A model generated the notes under the pieces. The model was not told the DNA's origin and searched no databases. It was given only the letters and a program-made list of their open reading frames with translations. A stretch of DNA of 64,000 nt. Source: Porites lobata. Taxonomy: Eukaryota > Cnidaria > Anthozoa > Scleractinia > Poritidae. The DNA lies in assembly GCA_942486035.1 (NCBI GenBank), contig CALNXK010000128.1, forward strand, positions 1,260,001 through 1,324,000. Reading direction: 5' to 3'. Position 1 is the stretch's first letter; each line of letters starts with the position of its first letter. This document shows positions 21,289 through 32,408 of this stretch, piece by piece. A program made the translations under genes and the position numbers.

Positions 21289-21446
21289 TGTTATAATATT
21301 GTAATTTTCACGCCCAGTGTTGAATTTCATTTGCACTGCTAGACTCATTATATATTCAGTTTCGTTTGTACTTTCGGGGGCACTTGATAGAGATTAAAAT
21401 GTCTGTTCAGTAACCGCTTGAACGTGTGGCTCGCTGTGTTATCACA
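21289..21446 (+). repeat. 3' LTR (158 bp)
   Basis: Begins right after the polypurine tract ...CGGAAGGG, ends ATCACA, and is followed by the CTGGC duplication. See the 5' LTR entry for divergence. Confidence 0.85.
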
Positions 21447-23219
21447 CTGGCAACCTCGCTTTCTTGTCAGTATTGCTCGAAATTGTGTAAATCCTTCGTT
21501 GGGTTAAAGTAAATGTAATTCTGTATGGTGCTTGATTCCTATAAATATGGCGATCAAGTTCAGTGGAAATGCACGCGACAAATGACAACGATGAATAATA
21601 AATCAGCTAAACTAGCTATATATGGTTATTTATGTTTGTTATATACGGTTGCATTGTTTATGCAAAATAATGACACTACAGCTGCCCCCGCTCTATAAAT
21701 TGCCGGTCAATAGCATTCTTGCTCGTTGTGTAGCTCTTTGAAATATACCGATTCATAAGGAAGATTTTCACTCATATTCCATACAATAGGTGAGATAAAT
21801 ATAGGAAACGCAAGGTTCCATGCACAGTTTCAGGTCCATTTACACATGTTTGATCAAAACATTCTCAGTTCCGAGAATAGTTTATTCTAAACCAGAAGAA
21901 AAGATTCAATTAGCAGTTGAATTTTTCGCTATTTCTCTTTCACTTTTTACATTCAGTTCATTTTATTTGCCGGAAAGGAAGTCTTAGGAATTAAAAGGAC
22001 GTCTGATCAATTCACACTCGCGCATTCTAGTCTCATTTTAACTGACGTTATACGGAAGGACAACTGTGAGCAGGGAATAAGTCAGCACAGAATTTGATTG
22101 TCGGCGAATTTCTGTAATCGTCCATCGTTCTGCTAGTGAGAAGCTAGCCGTTGTTCACTCGTCTTGCTTGTTTGGGGCTGAGTCTTATTCCGGTCAAAGA
22201 GAGAGAAAGATTGTCTGGCAAGGTTTCCAATGAAAGATTTGTGAACTCGTGTCTGGCAAACTCTCCAAGTGTTTATATATACACAGTTATACGCACCTTA
22301 TAACTTCTTCTGCGCTTAACAAGTGTCGTTAAAATTTTGGGCCATAACTTTCACTGAAACAACTGCTCCACAGAATGTCACTGATCACACGTAACGCAAA
22401 AGAGTGTCGAAGTATGACTGCACAATAAATGTCACAAAATCTACCTAAGAGGTCCCTTGGGGATGTTCTGTCTTTATGTCATCCTAACCATTTCGTGCTT
22501 GCGGGCGCAAACAAAAGAAACGTCATCATTACCTACCGATTCCTGATCATTCCTCGCGGCCCCTGTTCAAGCAAATCGAGATTTTTTCTATATTGACTGT
22601 ATGACTGTATATTTCAACTGTAAGTACTTTCCTAAATATACGCGCGAGTTACTAGAGTGCCTCCTCGAGATTTCGCCTTCTGGGGCGAAATCCCTGCGGG
22701 GGCAATGAGCACAAACATGCTTGGTATGTTTTTTGTTTTACAACAAGAGGAGTCATTTGCGATATTTGCGTCTAGCAGTCGCATTTGGCCGATACGCATA
22801 TGCTGCAAATAAATTCACCCTCGGTGCAATCGGTTTTTAAAAGTCGTTTAGAAAAAGATAAGGCGTATTTGCTAACAAGGAAAAAAGTAAAAATTCTACT
22901 TTTGTGTACTGAATGATATCCTGGGCAGGGAGGGACTCTCTCACGATACCTGATTTTTCTTCATTAACCTGCGATCAGGCGGTCCTTAGATTTTCCCATT
23001 TTCTTTGGGAGGCCTGATCGCGGGTTATTTCTATATTTGCTACGTCAAACGTAAATAAGAATCGTTTTCATTGTCTCATCGAGTGCCATATAAATACGAT
23101 AATTTATAAACAGAAAAGGAACAACATTGTATATCTCTTCTCCTACAAATTAGGAAAGACGGCCGGAAGTCTCCACGCATCATATCTCGCAATTTCGTCT
23201 ACTAACGCCTTGTGGGCTT

Positions 23220-23530
23220 ACCGGACGTTTCGTACCCAGGCGATTCGTACCCAAAGTTGAGATGATTCGTACCCATCGCTAAGATGATTCGTACCTAAAG
23301 CTTAGATGATTCGTACCCATGCAATAACAAAGTCTTTATGTTGTAAACAGTGTGTTTTCATAGTTTAAGTTAAGGCTTTCACTAAACCGGACGTTTAGGC
23401 GATTCGTACCCAAAGTTGAGATGATTCGTATCCATCGCTAAGATGATTCGTACCCATGCAATAACAAAGTCTTTATGTTGTAAAAAGTGTGTTTTCATAG
23501 TTTAAGTTAAGGCTTTCACTAAAACAAAGG
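23220..23530. repeat. GATGATTCGTACCCA tandem repeat, locally re-duplicated
   Basis: A block of about 24-bp units (GATGATTCGTACCCAAAGYT) is followed by GCAATAACAAAGTC...GGCTTTCACTAAA. The whole stretch of about 165 bp is then repeated once more (second copy from about 23385). Unit 2 has only one copy (about 42695-42866), so the second duplication is specific to unit 1. Confidence 0.8.
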
Positions 23531-24011
23531 ATCGAAACCGCAGAACTAACCACAAGACAGGACGTCCTGTGGAGATAGTGGGACGAGACAAATATCTTTG
23601 TTTACGTCCGAATTTGCTACATGTCTGAACGTAGACTAATCGAAGACTATTTGAAGAGCGATAGCATAAGAAGAATACCACAAGGCTAGTGACACAAGCC
23701 CCGCCGAACCCAAAATAAAAAAAAAGTGACTTGAAAGAGTGACTTACAGAATTCGCATGTTTGTGAAAAGAGCAGTCATATATTTTGAAGGAAATCCTAA
23801 CTGATACTTATTACAAGAGGGGACATGTGAGTTGTCCGAGTGACACCCGCCCCTTGATTAAACACAATCGAGGAATAATATATAATATATATAATATACT
23901 ATATACTGATTATTTCTTTAAGTTTTAAACTAGTCAATTTTGCTTAACCTACTTACTGGATTTGCAATTTCTAATGTACTGTATGTTTGAGATCGATATA
24001 CTGATTATTAA

Positions 24012-24848
24012 TGTCACTATTCCGCTTGTAAGATACGCATGCAAACGTCACGCAAGTAAATAACGCACGCAGGCTAAGTAAACAACAACTCCATGATGGC
24101 GTAATAAGGGGGGGACACAGCCCTGTGGCAGGTTATAGCGACTTCGGGTTTTGCGCACAAAATAACACAAGCCTTACTTGTCGCCCCACTACCGTGGGGT
24201 AGGACAAGAGTCTTGGCAGAGCCTTTCTTATCTCCCCAGCGCCGCACGGGCTGGATCGGACAAGATTAAGGCAAAGGAATAGCTAAAAAGATGGCAAGAC
24301 ACAAGCAATGCCAAAAGCTTGGGGGAAGTCGCAACGCAGACTTAACCGCACCACAAGGAGTGACCCCCCAAAATTTATTGAGACAAAACATAACAACTAC
24401 TCCTCCAAAGGGAGGGAGGGTGGGTAACAAAACTACTTTAAATGATTGCTTTCGTGCAAGCTAACCAAATAATGACTAGAAGTGGCATTTGCAAAGCTTT
24501 ATAGTCAGACAGTGTCTCAAAATACGGCCAATAGGCACAGTGGTACTATTAACTATCTCAACTCATCATGACTAAGGTCTGGCCGTGAATAGAACTGAAT
24601 AGGGCTTTGAATACAGGGACCAATCTTGCGAAGGTAAGAAAATATACGATGACAAACATGCGACAACTCAGTGAGGTTCTAGCCATGAAAAGCTTTTGTT
24701 TTCTGCTTAAAGAATAGAGTGCTTTCATTTAATGAATCGAGCTTTCAAGACATCACCGAGCCTAAGACGAGGCAGGCTTTCTCTGCCTACCCCCCTGGGG
24801 CTTCATGCTCCATTAACTGCATTTACCCGCTGGTAAATGTCTCATTAA
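24012..24848. other. 837-bp segment present only in unit 1
   Basis: Unit 1 has ATTAA at 24007-24011 and again at 24844-24848; unit 2 has it once (about 43346-43350). This is either an insertion with a 5-bp duplication or a unit 2 deletion at 5-bp microhomology. The segment has no inverted ends and no TG...CA ends, so deletion in unit 2 is at least as likely. It is somewhat richer in GC and contains no ORF of note. Confidence 0.7.
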
Positions 24849-24919
24849 AAATACCTTAACATTATCTACAATACAACTGTAGCTAATGATGAAATAAATC
24901 AAGTTACGTATTCCTTCAA

Positions 24920-24977
24920 TAGCCTGCGAAAACATCTGTTTCTCCTCGCTAGGAGAAACGGATGTTTTCGCAGGCTA
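24920..24977. mobile_element. 58-bp TAGCCTGCG hairpin with 9-bp TSD (unit 1)
   Basis: TAGCCTGCGAAAACATCTG and its inverse (one mismatch) with the centre CTCGCTAGGAG. The flanks are TTCCTTCAA and GTCCTTCAA, 8 of 9 identical. The unit 2 copy is at 43421-43478. It lies 14 bp below the stop codon of the MULE fragment. Non-coding, cruciform-capable. Confidence 0.8.
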
Positions 24978-24991
24978 GTCCTTCAAGTACT

Positions 24992-25369
24992 TTAGACGAT
25001 CACTGGTCTATTGATGTTTGCGCAGCCTTTCAGTAATTGCTTAAGGGATTTCTCTCTCTTGTTAAATGCCTCCCACAGCTCAAAGAGCCGCCTTTGTAAC
25101 TGGCGGTAGGCGGCTCTCTGGATCCGCTTCAGCTTGCGCTCAGACACAAGCCGAATCTGCAGTGACACCAGGCGGGCCTCGTTGTGTAGCAGGGACACAA
25201 GCAAGTAGAAGGGAAGTCCACAGCGGCCAGCAGCTCTTCGGTTCAGGGCGTGATGCCAGCCTTCTATGTCATTATTTGTTCTTGCTGACAGCATAAACAC
25301 GCTCCAGCACTTAGGGGGCCATATTCTGCTGTTTATCCAGGTCTCTCCGATGAGGTGCAGAGATTTCAA
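24992..25369 (-). pseudogene. MULE-type transposase C-terminal fragment (unit 1)
   Basis: 125 codons on the minus strand, starting at ATG 25369. The residues WPPKCWSVF, RTNNDIEGWHHALN, LPFYLLVSLLHNEA and a basic coiled tail (LKRIQRAAYRQLQRRLFELW) match my recollection of the region after the catalytic core in MULE/FLYWCH-type transposase-like proteins of cnidarians. The DDE residues and any zinc finger are missing, and no upstream exon is evident before the divergent sequence, so it is most likely a fragment. The unit 2 copy (43493-43870) is identical at every base. Whether it is transcribed as a terminal exon cannot be seen here. Confidence 0.65.
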
Positions 25370-25469
25370 AGACTTGAATATATTACTTTATTTAATGGTG
25401 TTATTTACTTTATTGAATAATTGTCTCTTAAACTGATTTACCTTAAGTAACTTATCGGTTACAAAACAT

Positions 25470-26582
25470 TCAATTCATCTCTATTTCATTTCTGTAAGGC
25501 TGTTTAAGTAAACGACAGTTAACTAAAACTTTTAATCCTTTCCGATACCTTTCATTTAATATTATATAAACCCACGGGTTTAAAGAAGCATTCAAATAAA
25601 GCAAGAATTTCATGGCTGTAAATAGTTTTCTCGTTGCACATGTATCTCGCCCATCCATCAAAAAATAATGAACAAGTGCTAAAATAGTTATTGGAAAAAT
25701 GCACAAGATGAACAGAAAGACAATGATCAATATCTTGTTGACAATGGCTCTGTTTTCTTTCTGCCTCTGTCGCCTTATTCTTGATGTCCCATTTTCGGTA
25801 GGATCTTTTTTCTTTAGTTCTATAACTATCAGTGCATATAAAGTTAGAATCACAATTAGGGGAAAGAAAATTAAAAAGATGAAAACGAAAAGAAAGTATC
25901 GTTCTTGTGTATGCTCTTCAAACTTCGGTGCCCAGCAAAAAGTACAGGACCACTTTTGGCCTGTCTTTACCAGCCGCGCGGTATAGAAATAAGTTCCGTG
26001 TAGACCCATCGCCACCATCCAAATAACCACAATTATTACCTTACAGACCTTGGATGTAATAACTGGAGGACGGAATGGAAAGACGACTCCCTGATATCTG
26101 TCAACTGCTATGGCTACCAGGCTTTGTATAGATACTGCCGTTGAAATGTCTTGGAGAAAGTAGACCAGCTTACAAGATATTGAGCCTGCTAAGCCATCGA
26201 GAAGCCATATCTTTGAACCAGCAAAAATTTCCGCGAGTTCTCGTGGTACTGCGAAGGCAGAGATTAATAGATCAGAAGCGGCCATGTTAGCGATCAGGTA
26301 ATTCGTTGTCGTCCGCATCCTTTTGTTTTTTGACACGATTGCAATTACAGCTAAGTTTCCAAGCAGCGAAGTTAACATGATGGACGAGTAAGCGACTGTT
26401 TTGATGCATTTCACCAAAGTCGAGGCCTGCGGGCAGATTCTCTCCGACGTCGCGTTGGTGTAATTTTGGTATTCCATGACTGGTCGACAGACAAATAATC
26501 TCCCCCAAAGATGTTCCAAAAGTGGCAAAAAGCGAAAACCAACCGTCGCACATATATTGTTGTACAAAGACACCTGACACAT
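25470..26582 (-). CDS. Rhodopsin-like (class A) GPCR, copy 1
   Basis: A single-exon seven-helix receptor of 370 codons from ATG 26582; the in-frame ATG at 26477 (residue 36) is the likelier start. It opens with two N-glycosylation sequons (NYT 40-42, NAT 43-45) and leaves a typical short extracellular tail. Landmarks: GN at 75-76 (TM1), LIANMAASD with D104 (TM2), C137 (disulphide Cys), DRY 161-163 (TM3), W188 (TM4), Cys 213 and 216 in loop 2, P241 (TM5), a basic loop 3 (RIRRQRQKEN), FILCIFP 291-297 (TM6), NPWVY 335-339 (TM7) and helix 8 (RYRKGL). All switch motifs are intact. The style is that of peptide/amine-type receptors of cnidarians; the ligand is unknown. It differs from the unit 2 paralogue at eight residues. 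Confidence 0.92.
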   Translation of the reverse strand: MCQVSLYNNICATVGFRFLPLLEHLWGRLFVCRPVMEYQNYTNATSERICPQASTLVKCIKTVAYSSIMLTSLLGNLAVIAIVSKNKRMRTTTNYLIANMAASDLLISAFAVPRELAEIFAGSKIWLLDGLAGSISCKLVYFLQDISTAVSIQSLVAIAVDRYQGVVFPFRPPVITSKVCKVIIVVIWMVAMGLHGTYFYTARLVKTGQKWSCTFCWAPKFEEHTQERYFLFVFIFLIFFPLIVILTLYALIVIELKKKDPTENGTSRIRRQRQKENRAIVNKILIIVFLFILCIFPITILALVHYFLMDGRDTCATRKLFTAMKFLLYLNASLNPWVYIILNERYRKGLKVLVNCRLLKQPYRNEIEMN

Positions 26583-27841
26583 GCAAATTTAGATCAGATT
26601 AGCTTAACACAGTAAACCATTTCGCACTTAGAGAGATTTTGCCCGTTAATGTTTTTTCTTATCACCCCTACTAACAAATTAAGTCTGTGATCAAAGAAAA
26701 AATGATGGTATTCTATATTATAACATTAGCACATTAACAAATGTCAGTCGTTAAATTGTGAGGGAAAAAAGGTCGCTAGTGAGTTTTTTGCCAGTGGATT
26801 TAATCGTCAACGTACGTAATATCTTTTTGTTCAATATCATGATGGCTGAACTTTGTTTCTGTCAAGTTGTATGTTACACTTCAGAAGATACTTCAATCTC
26901 TTTTTATCAGGGTGGAATTGTTATGGTATCAGTATAAAGATAACCAGTGGAATGGTTTCAGGATAAGTATGTAGGCAGGCCCTCGCTGATCTCATATTGC
27001 TTGCAGTTAAACTTTCCATAACAAGACGAAAAAGATAATCTCTCCTAAGTGGTGTTGCCAGAAAAATGGGATAAAGTGGAAACCTTTAACCGCTCATCTA
27101 TTTGTAGCTAAAACACACATTCTATGTACCGATAAAGCTATTGTATGGATAGGATTAAACATTTTCGCACTAACCGGGAAATTTTTCTCCATCGATCTTG
27201 TTCTTTTCACAGCCATTAATGATTTTGTTATGTAATAGAAAGCGAGTAAGAGATTATAAAAGTCCAGTGGACCCATTATTCTCTTTGGATACGAATATTT
27301 TTGCTATATTTCTATATATTTTGTAGCGAAGGTGAATTTCAGAATTTGAAGTGTGAAGCGAAAAGGATGGGAGCGACATTTTTACCAGTAATATCGCATA
27401 TTATCGTGGTACTTACAGTTTTGAATTATTTCTGCTATCGGTTATTATTCACAAGATATACTTCAATTGTGTTCACCAAGGCTGTATAAGGAATGTCACT
27501 TAATTAACAGCATTATAAAGACAACCAATGAAATAATTCCATGATAAATCGAGGCCACATATGGAAACCTAACTGGAGCAGCTGACTAAATAGATATTCA
27601 AAAGTAGAGTGAAAAATAGAACCTTTTCCGAAGCAATACAATTTACTTATTTAAAACTACACTTTTGCTGCTATCGCCTTCAATTCCTGCGAATGTGTTA
27701 ATGATAAACGAGCTCAGTTGCTTGTAGTACCACAAGAAAGATGGTTATTCCAACACTGATAGTTAAAATTCAAGTTTTAAATAAGAACTAATCTGTTAAG
27801 TGCTTCCAAACTTGACAGTTTAATTGTAAAATAAGGATAAT
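26583..27841. other. Upstream region of GPCR copy 1
   Basis: This contains whatever promoter the minus-strand GPCR uses, but I see no convincing core promoter or upstream exon. It includes two related blocks (CAGAAGATACTTCAATCTCTTT..., about 26880, and ACAAGATATACTTCAATTGTG, about 27451, each followed by 'AAGATAACCA' / 'AAGACAACCA'), suggesting an old internal duplication. Unit 2 lacks about 45 bp of it near 26802. Confidence 0.5.
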
Positions 27842-28269
27842 AAGGCCCCGCGTCCGCACGTATCCGAATATTTTTGAAAAGGAGGAATTTTTTTCCCCCG
27901 TTTTAGCCTTCTGTCCACACTTTAAAGGCACTTTTGGGCAGCAAAAACGAAGGTTTTTGAGAACTGTTCTTACAGAGGGTTTTTTTTTCTTTTAACGCGT
28001 TCCTGACGCCGCCGGATTGTCGTTTTCGTGTGGACGGACAAAAACGCGGCTTCTGAACACGATGATGTCATACATCGTACACAGCACGCTCTATAGGGGA
28101 GGTTATAAGCTATATATAAGTCGCTACGTCACGTTGCCATGGTAGCAAAATTATTCAGTTTCAATTAATTTGTCGAGTGGATGCCTACTTTTCTTGAAAA
28201 CAGACAAGAAAAATTAAAATTTCCCTGGTTCAAAAATAACAGGATACAGTACGTGTGGATGAGGTCTTA
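27842..28269. mobile_element. hAT-like MITE (unit 1)
   Basis: Begins AAGGCCCCGCGTCCGCACGT and ends ACGTGTGGATGAGGTCTTA, a degenerate inverted pair. The interior holds GTTTTCGTGTGGACGG / GTCCACAC-type motifs common in hAT MITEs. No clear target duplication remains. Colinear copy at about 46283-46707. The superfamily is inferred from the motif style only. Confidence 0.5.
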
Positions 28270-29762
28270 GTAGAAAACGCAAAACTGAACGGAAACCGGG
28301 GCACGAATTAGTTTTTTTTAAAAAAGTATATATTGATGCTCCTGATTGATGAAACGCCAAATCCCCTTACAAAGCATTTACTAAAACTTCAAGAAAAAGA
28401 CACTAACAGGTCAAGCATTTTAAGCGGACTAGTAGAAATGTCAAGCAAGTTGATATTTCAGCCGACACAACTAGTCAGACTGGGTGATCAAAGCTTCTTT
28501 GTTTACACGAATCATGAAAGATTTTAATGACTTAACACTAATATACTCAAACTGAAAATTAACAATCACTGTCTGCTAATTAATAGTTCGGTAGAGAGCC
28601 ATGCCTAAAAGATGAGATAACTTTAAAAAAAAAATTAAAAAAAACACCGAGTTGAAATTTCAATACCAGAAATACTTTTCAAGATGTTCAACAACATGTA
28701 AAACGTAAGGAGCCTATTACCCTGAAAACATTTTTATATACATTTCATTCATCATTCATGTCAGTTCGTTGCGAGTTCACAGTTTTTTTCTTTTTATTAG
28801 TATAATTATTACTTTACTTCTTGTTTGGGGAGATCACGATTTCACTCCGCGCTACAGCAGTCCATATTTGATTTCCAATTTTTTATTATTGACGAACTGT
28901 AAGGCTTTAATGGATTTACGAGATAGAAGAATATGGCTTATCTGAATACATTTTTCAACATTTCTATTTCGCAGACAATTCTGCTGAGAAAGGACAGTTC
29001 CGTGCATCTTTCTTGCAAAGATTGTCTGCTTCTTCCATATGCAAAACATTTATTTTTCTTACTATATTTACATTTCTTACTTTTAGTAATAAGTAATTAT
29101 CTATATTTCTCACAAAAAATGAAATTGCTGTTTGTTTGATAGCCCAGTAGTAAAGAAAAGCTTAGTAGAAAACACATTTGAAACTATCTGCAGATGCCCT
29201 AGGGAGAACTAAAGGCGACTATTAAATTTGAGGGAAATTAGGGTAGAAGTATATTTTTGGAGTAGATATGCCAAAAGAAGCCAGGATATTGAAAGTTAAA
29301 CTTCAAATGACAATTGTAGGGATGGAGTGATGATTTATAATCCTAATTCTGAATACGTTTAGTAAGTAAGTGAAGATAATACTAGCAAGTAAATAAATTA
29401 AAAGCAAATTTTATAGAAATATATCTCAAGCTGATTCTTAATACGGGCATGCATCGAAGAAGGTTATTCATAAAAAAAAGGCCTTTTGAAAAAGTTGGAC
29501 TTGTGATCAACTGTCTGTAAACACAAAAACAATTCTTTTTTAAAAAAAATATCTCAAAAGTAGCAAATGTAATGGTTGCCGTAAATGAGAGGGATTTGTA
29601 TTGGCTTGCGTAGGAAGGGTTTCCGCGCAGGTTCGTTGGAAACGCTGTAATGCGCAAGGGAAAGATTCAAAGACAGTTTGAAAATGTCAAAATCAAGATT
29701 TGAATGGGAAGCCCCTGAACCGCGACTGGGGTGGCAAGAGTTGCTTTTCACTACATATCGAA
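28270..29762. other. AT-rich spacer at the end of unit 1
   Basis: No gene seen. Short frames on both strands (for example 28933-29139 and 28852-29049) overlap one another and are low-complexity. Colinear with 46708-48229, where unit 3 joins. Confidence 0.6.
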
Positions 29763-30084
29763 TACCGCAGAAATTCCGAAAATAAGCCCCTCCATGTATA
29801 AGCCCCTCCAAATATAAGCCCCCCAAACCGGTAACGTAAAAAACCTCCGTTAAATCGCCCCTCCAAATATAAGCCCCCTGGGGGCTTGAAATTGGAAAAT
29901 TGCCCTCAAATACAAAGTAAAACAAAGCAAAAATGGTAAATTTACATACAACTATGAGGGTAGCCCAATCGATTTTGAGACGCAAATTTCCCTCCATAGA
30001 TAAGCCCCTCCAAAAATAAGCCCCTCAAAAAGGGCCTTTGAGAAATATAAGCCCCGGGGCTTACTAGTTCGGAATTTTACGGTA
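29763..30084. mobile_element. MITE spanning the unit 1/unit 2 junction
   Basis: Ends TACCGCAGAAATTCCGAAAA and, inverted at the right, TACCGTAAAATTCCGAACTA. The interior is built of TAAGCCCCTCC-type repeats. The unit boundary (about 29830) falls inside it. A second full copy spans the unit 2/3 junction at 48230-48567. Frames translated across it give the repetitive 'GAYIWRG' type strings and are not genes. Confidence 0.7.
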
Positions 30085-32273
30085 CCTTCAATTTGGCGGC
30101 CGTTGCAATCGCTACTTTTTAGATATATACCGCTGAAAATTTACGGGTTACCTAATTTTTATATGGTCTTTTAGTTCCTGCTTAAATCATTTTGTTCCAA
30201 AAGTATTGTTTTCGTGTTAACAGAAAGTTGATTACATGCCCAACTATTTAAAAAAGGTCTATTGACTAGTTTGATTGACAACAGAAATAATAGTCCATTT
30301 GAAAGCAAAGCCAGGGGTTTTATGACTACCTGCAAATCTTACAAAGTCAAAAGCATAAAAGGATTTATTGCTTGTTAATTATTAAAATTGAAAGAAACAT
30401 ACTGCAGAATAACGTTCGAAATGGTCTACGTTACAGACAGACGCACTAAGATGAATTTAGACAAAAACCCAAGTTAGGAAGAGGAGAAGGGGAAAGCAAG
30501 GCAAAAGGAAAATTAAATAATTTATTTTAATACCTAGAAACAAAACCAAATGATTCACTCCTTTGAATAGAGGGTGGCTTTAGTTTAACATAAGTCTCAG
30601 AGATTCACGCGCATGGATAATTTGATTCGGACGAGAGGAGTGACCATTCGTTATTCCCGTCGTGGTCAACTGTAATTACAAAATAAGGTGACTATGATTT
30701 TCATCATTCTAAGTTGAAGAAAAAAACGATTAGAAACTTACCACTTGTGTTCCTTAAAACTGCTTCTATACTATGATTGCTATTTTCGCTAGCAGTTTGA
30801 TTTTTCTGATTTCAAAAAGGTGTTAAATAATTTATAAATATTAAAACAGCGTTATATGACATCTGTTTTGTCGCTACACTTTATCGAGGCAAGCTAATAG
30901 CCTGCGAACCCAGCGGCGGAGTTATACGTATGGGTTTGCAGGTTCCCGAGTTAATGATATTCACATAAAAATGGACTGAAAACGTAAAATGAAAATTGTA
31001 AGAGGAGATCTTTTTTGCCTTTCAATTTATATCCAGCCAGTGCTTTCAAATCTTCGCTTTGAACACTGTCATTGACTTCACACTAGAGCTTGTAAGTATA
31101 ATCTAAGGGCACTTGAAATCTACTTTGAGGGTCACTTTAACTTTACTTAGTGACCATGGAAACATTATTTTGTCTGTTTTGTAGCTCAAAGAAGCTGAAG
31201 TTCGCGGCCAAGTATGATCTACACCACACTTGGCCAATTGACACCTAGGATATGAAAGCCAACTAAAGATGTGCAGCGGTTCCAAGGTTCTGAAGAAAGC
31301 ATAGATGAACATTTTCTAAATTACCTCTCTAAATTACGGGCTGGAGAAACTACGCATCGGAGTTTGAGGACTCCATAGGGCGATTTCTTTGAAGACTTCA
31401 AAAAGCTATTTTCCGTTGCAAACGCTTCATGATTTTTAAGGGTAGCAATCGTATTTGTGACATGTGTGACTGACAGCTTGTGCTTAGAAGTGCTAATCAA
31501 AATACTATTTGGGTTATGGGTTTCTGTTTAACTTAACTCGCTTCTTTAAGCCTCAAAGCCCCTTCTAAAAAATCGTATTCATTTCAATACAAGCTAGACA
31601 AGATGCAGGGGCTTATATCCGGGGAGACTTGCTATCGAAAGTGTCTTTTGGTGTTTTTCAGGTACAAGGGGGCGCATATAAGCGGACATTTTATAAGGGA
31701 GTAAAAGCTTAGCTTTATAACCCCTTACGCACTAGCTTTTCTTTGTCTCTCTCTTTTTTTGGCTATAATTTTTTTTGGTCATTTTTTTCAGCTTATTTCT
31801 TTTTTATCCAGAGTCCAGACTCCAGAGTCCACGGTCCACTCCAGATTTTAGACTATGCCGGTGCAGTAAATTACAGGAAACATGTCCAATTCAGATCTCG
31901 GGTACAACTAAACTGCTTAATTAAAGTTGAGGTTTATCTACTATTTGAGTTTTCTGTTGGGCGTGTACGAGGCAAAAACTACGTTTGCACACTAGAATTA
32001 AGTGATTATTTAAGCTTCAAGTGGTGGTTTTGAGGCCAACACCTGTTTTAGGGTAAAACACTGGAATAATTTACACTGAACTTGCATTGCCTATGAAAAA
32101 AATTCTTTATATAGTCGAAGAAAAAACTAAGGTAAAACACTGGAATCAAGTGATTCAAATTGAAACTACCTTTAAAAGCGTTTTCAAGCTGCTTGCTTTG
32201 GGTGAAGCCAACTCAAGTTTTAGTGAATTTACACTGAACTTGCAGTTTGAGATCGAAAATTGGTTGATTAGCC
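30085..32273. other. Non-coding stretch of unit 2
   Basis: Counterpart of 3370-6300. No gene; the 96- and 122-codon frames at 31743-32033 and 32087-32455 do not survive comparison with unit 1. It contains the empty sites for the 31-bp palindrome (about 31228) and the pogo-like MITE (about 32167). Confidence 0.65.
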
Positions 32274-32408
32274 TGAGCCAGCGTATCAGGCGCCTGGAAT
32301 TTTGGTTAGTGGGCGAAAAAGTTAGAACGACTGGGCGCGCGTGTCCCTTCTCGCGCGCCCATTTTTCTTGTGTCCACTACTTCCATGCCCGCTTGTGTAC
32401 GCAGGCTA
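32274..32408. mobile_element. TAGCC-type foldback (unit 2 copy)
   Basis: Same insertion as 6301-6421, flanked by TGATTAGCC on both sides (32265-32273, 32409-32417). The left end now reads TGAGCCAGCG. The arms are more degraded than in unit 1. Confidence 0.75.

Larger units (their letters stand above)
18137..21446 (+). mobile_element. Non-autonomous LTR retrotransposon (unit 1)
   Basis: LTRs at 18137-18298 and 21289-21446 start TGTTATAATATTG and end GTGTTATCACA. The 5-bp duplication CTGGC lies at 18132-18136 and 21447-21451. TGGTGGCAGCGG begins immediately after the 5' LTR as the primer binding site, and AACGGAAGGG is the polypurine tract before the 3' LTR. Between them lies only a gag-like start and a pol-like tail. 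Protease, RT and integrase are absent, as in unit 2, so the deletion predates the duplication. It is further split by the element at 18867-20956. Family judged metavirus/Gypsy-like from the gag. Confidence 0.88.
21452..24991. other. Non-coding stretch of unit 1, LTR to MULE fragment
   Basis: No gene supported. AT-rich sequence, colinear with 40902-43492 in unit 2. It includes an inverted motif CCTGCGATCAGGCGG...GGCCTGATCGCGGG at about 22970-23025, the GATGATTCGTACCCA tandem block (23220-23530), an AT dinucleotide-rich run (about 23870-23910) and 837 bp (about 24012-24848) that unit 2 lacks. Confidence 0.65.
3104..29829 (+). repeat. Segmental duplication unit 1 (26.7 kb)
   Basis: First of three direct tandem copies. 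Homology with units 2 and 3 begins at GGTAACGTAAAAAA (about 3104, 29830, 48296). Colinear landmarks with unit 2 include the TAGCCTGCG site (4318/30898), the AGACCTTTCC palindrome (7807/33796), the LINE (9010/35011), the LTR element (18137/39262), the MULE fragment (24992/43493) and the GPCR (25470/43971). About 8.4 kb of its extra length is explained by five insertions absent from unit 2: 5585-6216, 9262-13651, 13768-14189, 18867-20956 and about 24012-24848. It is a repeat of genomic sequence, not a transposon. Confidence 0.93.

Noticed and set aside
23220..23460. Regular GATGATTCGTACCCA repeats as a CRISPR-like array
   Set aside because: Eukaryotic context, spacers are short and themselves repeated, no cas genes. 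It is an ordinary tandem repeat.
29554..29997. 147-codon minus ORF rich in GAYIWRG-type strings
   Set aside because: It is a translation of the TAAGCCCCTCC repeats of the junction MITE and is frameshifted in unit 2/3.
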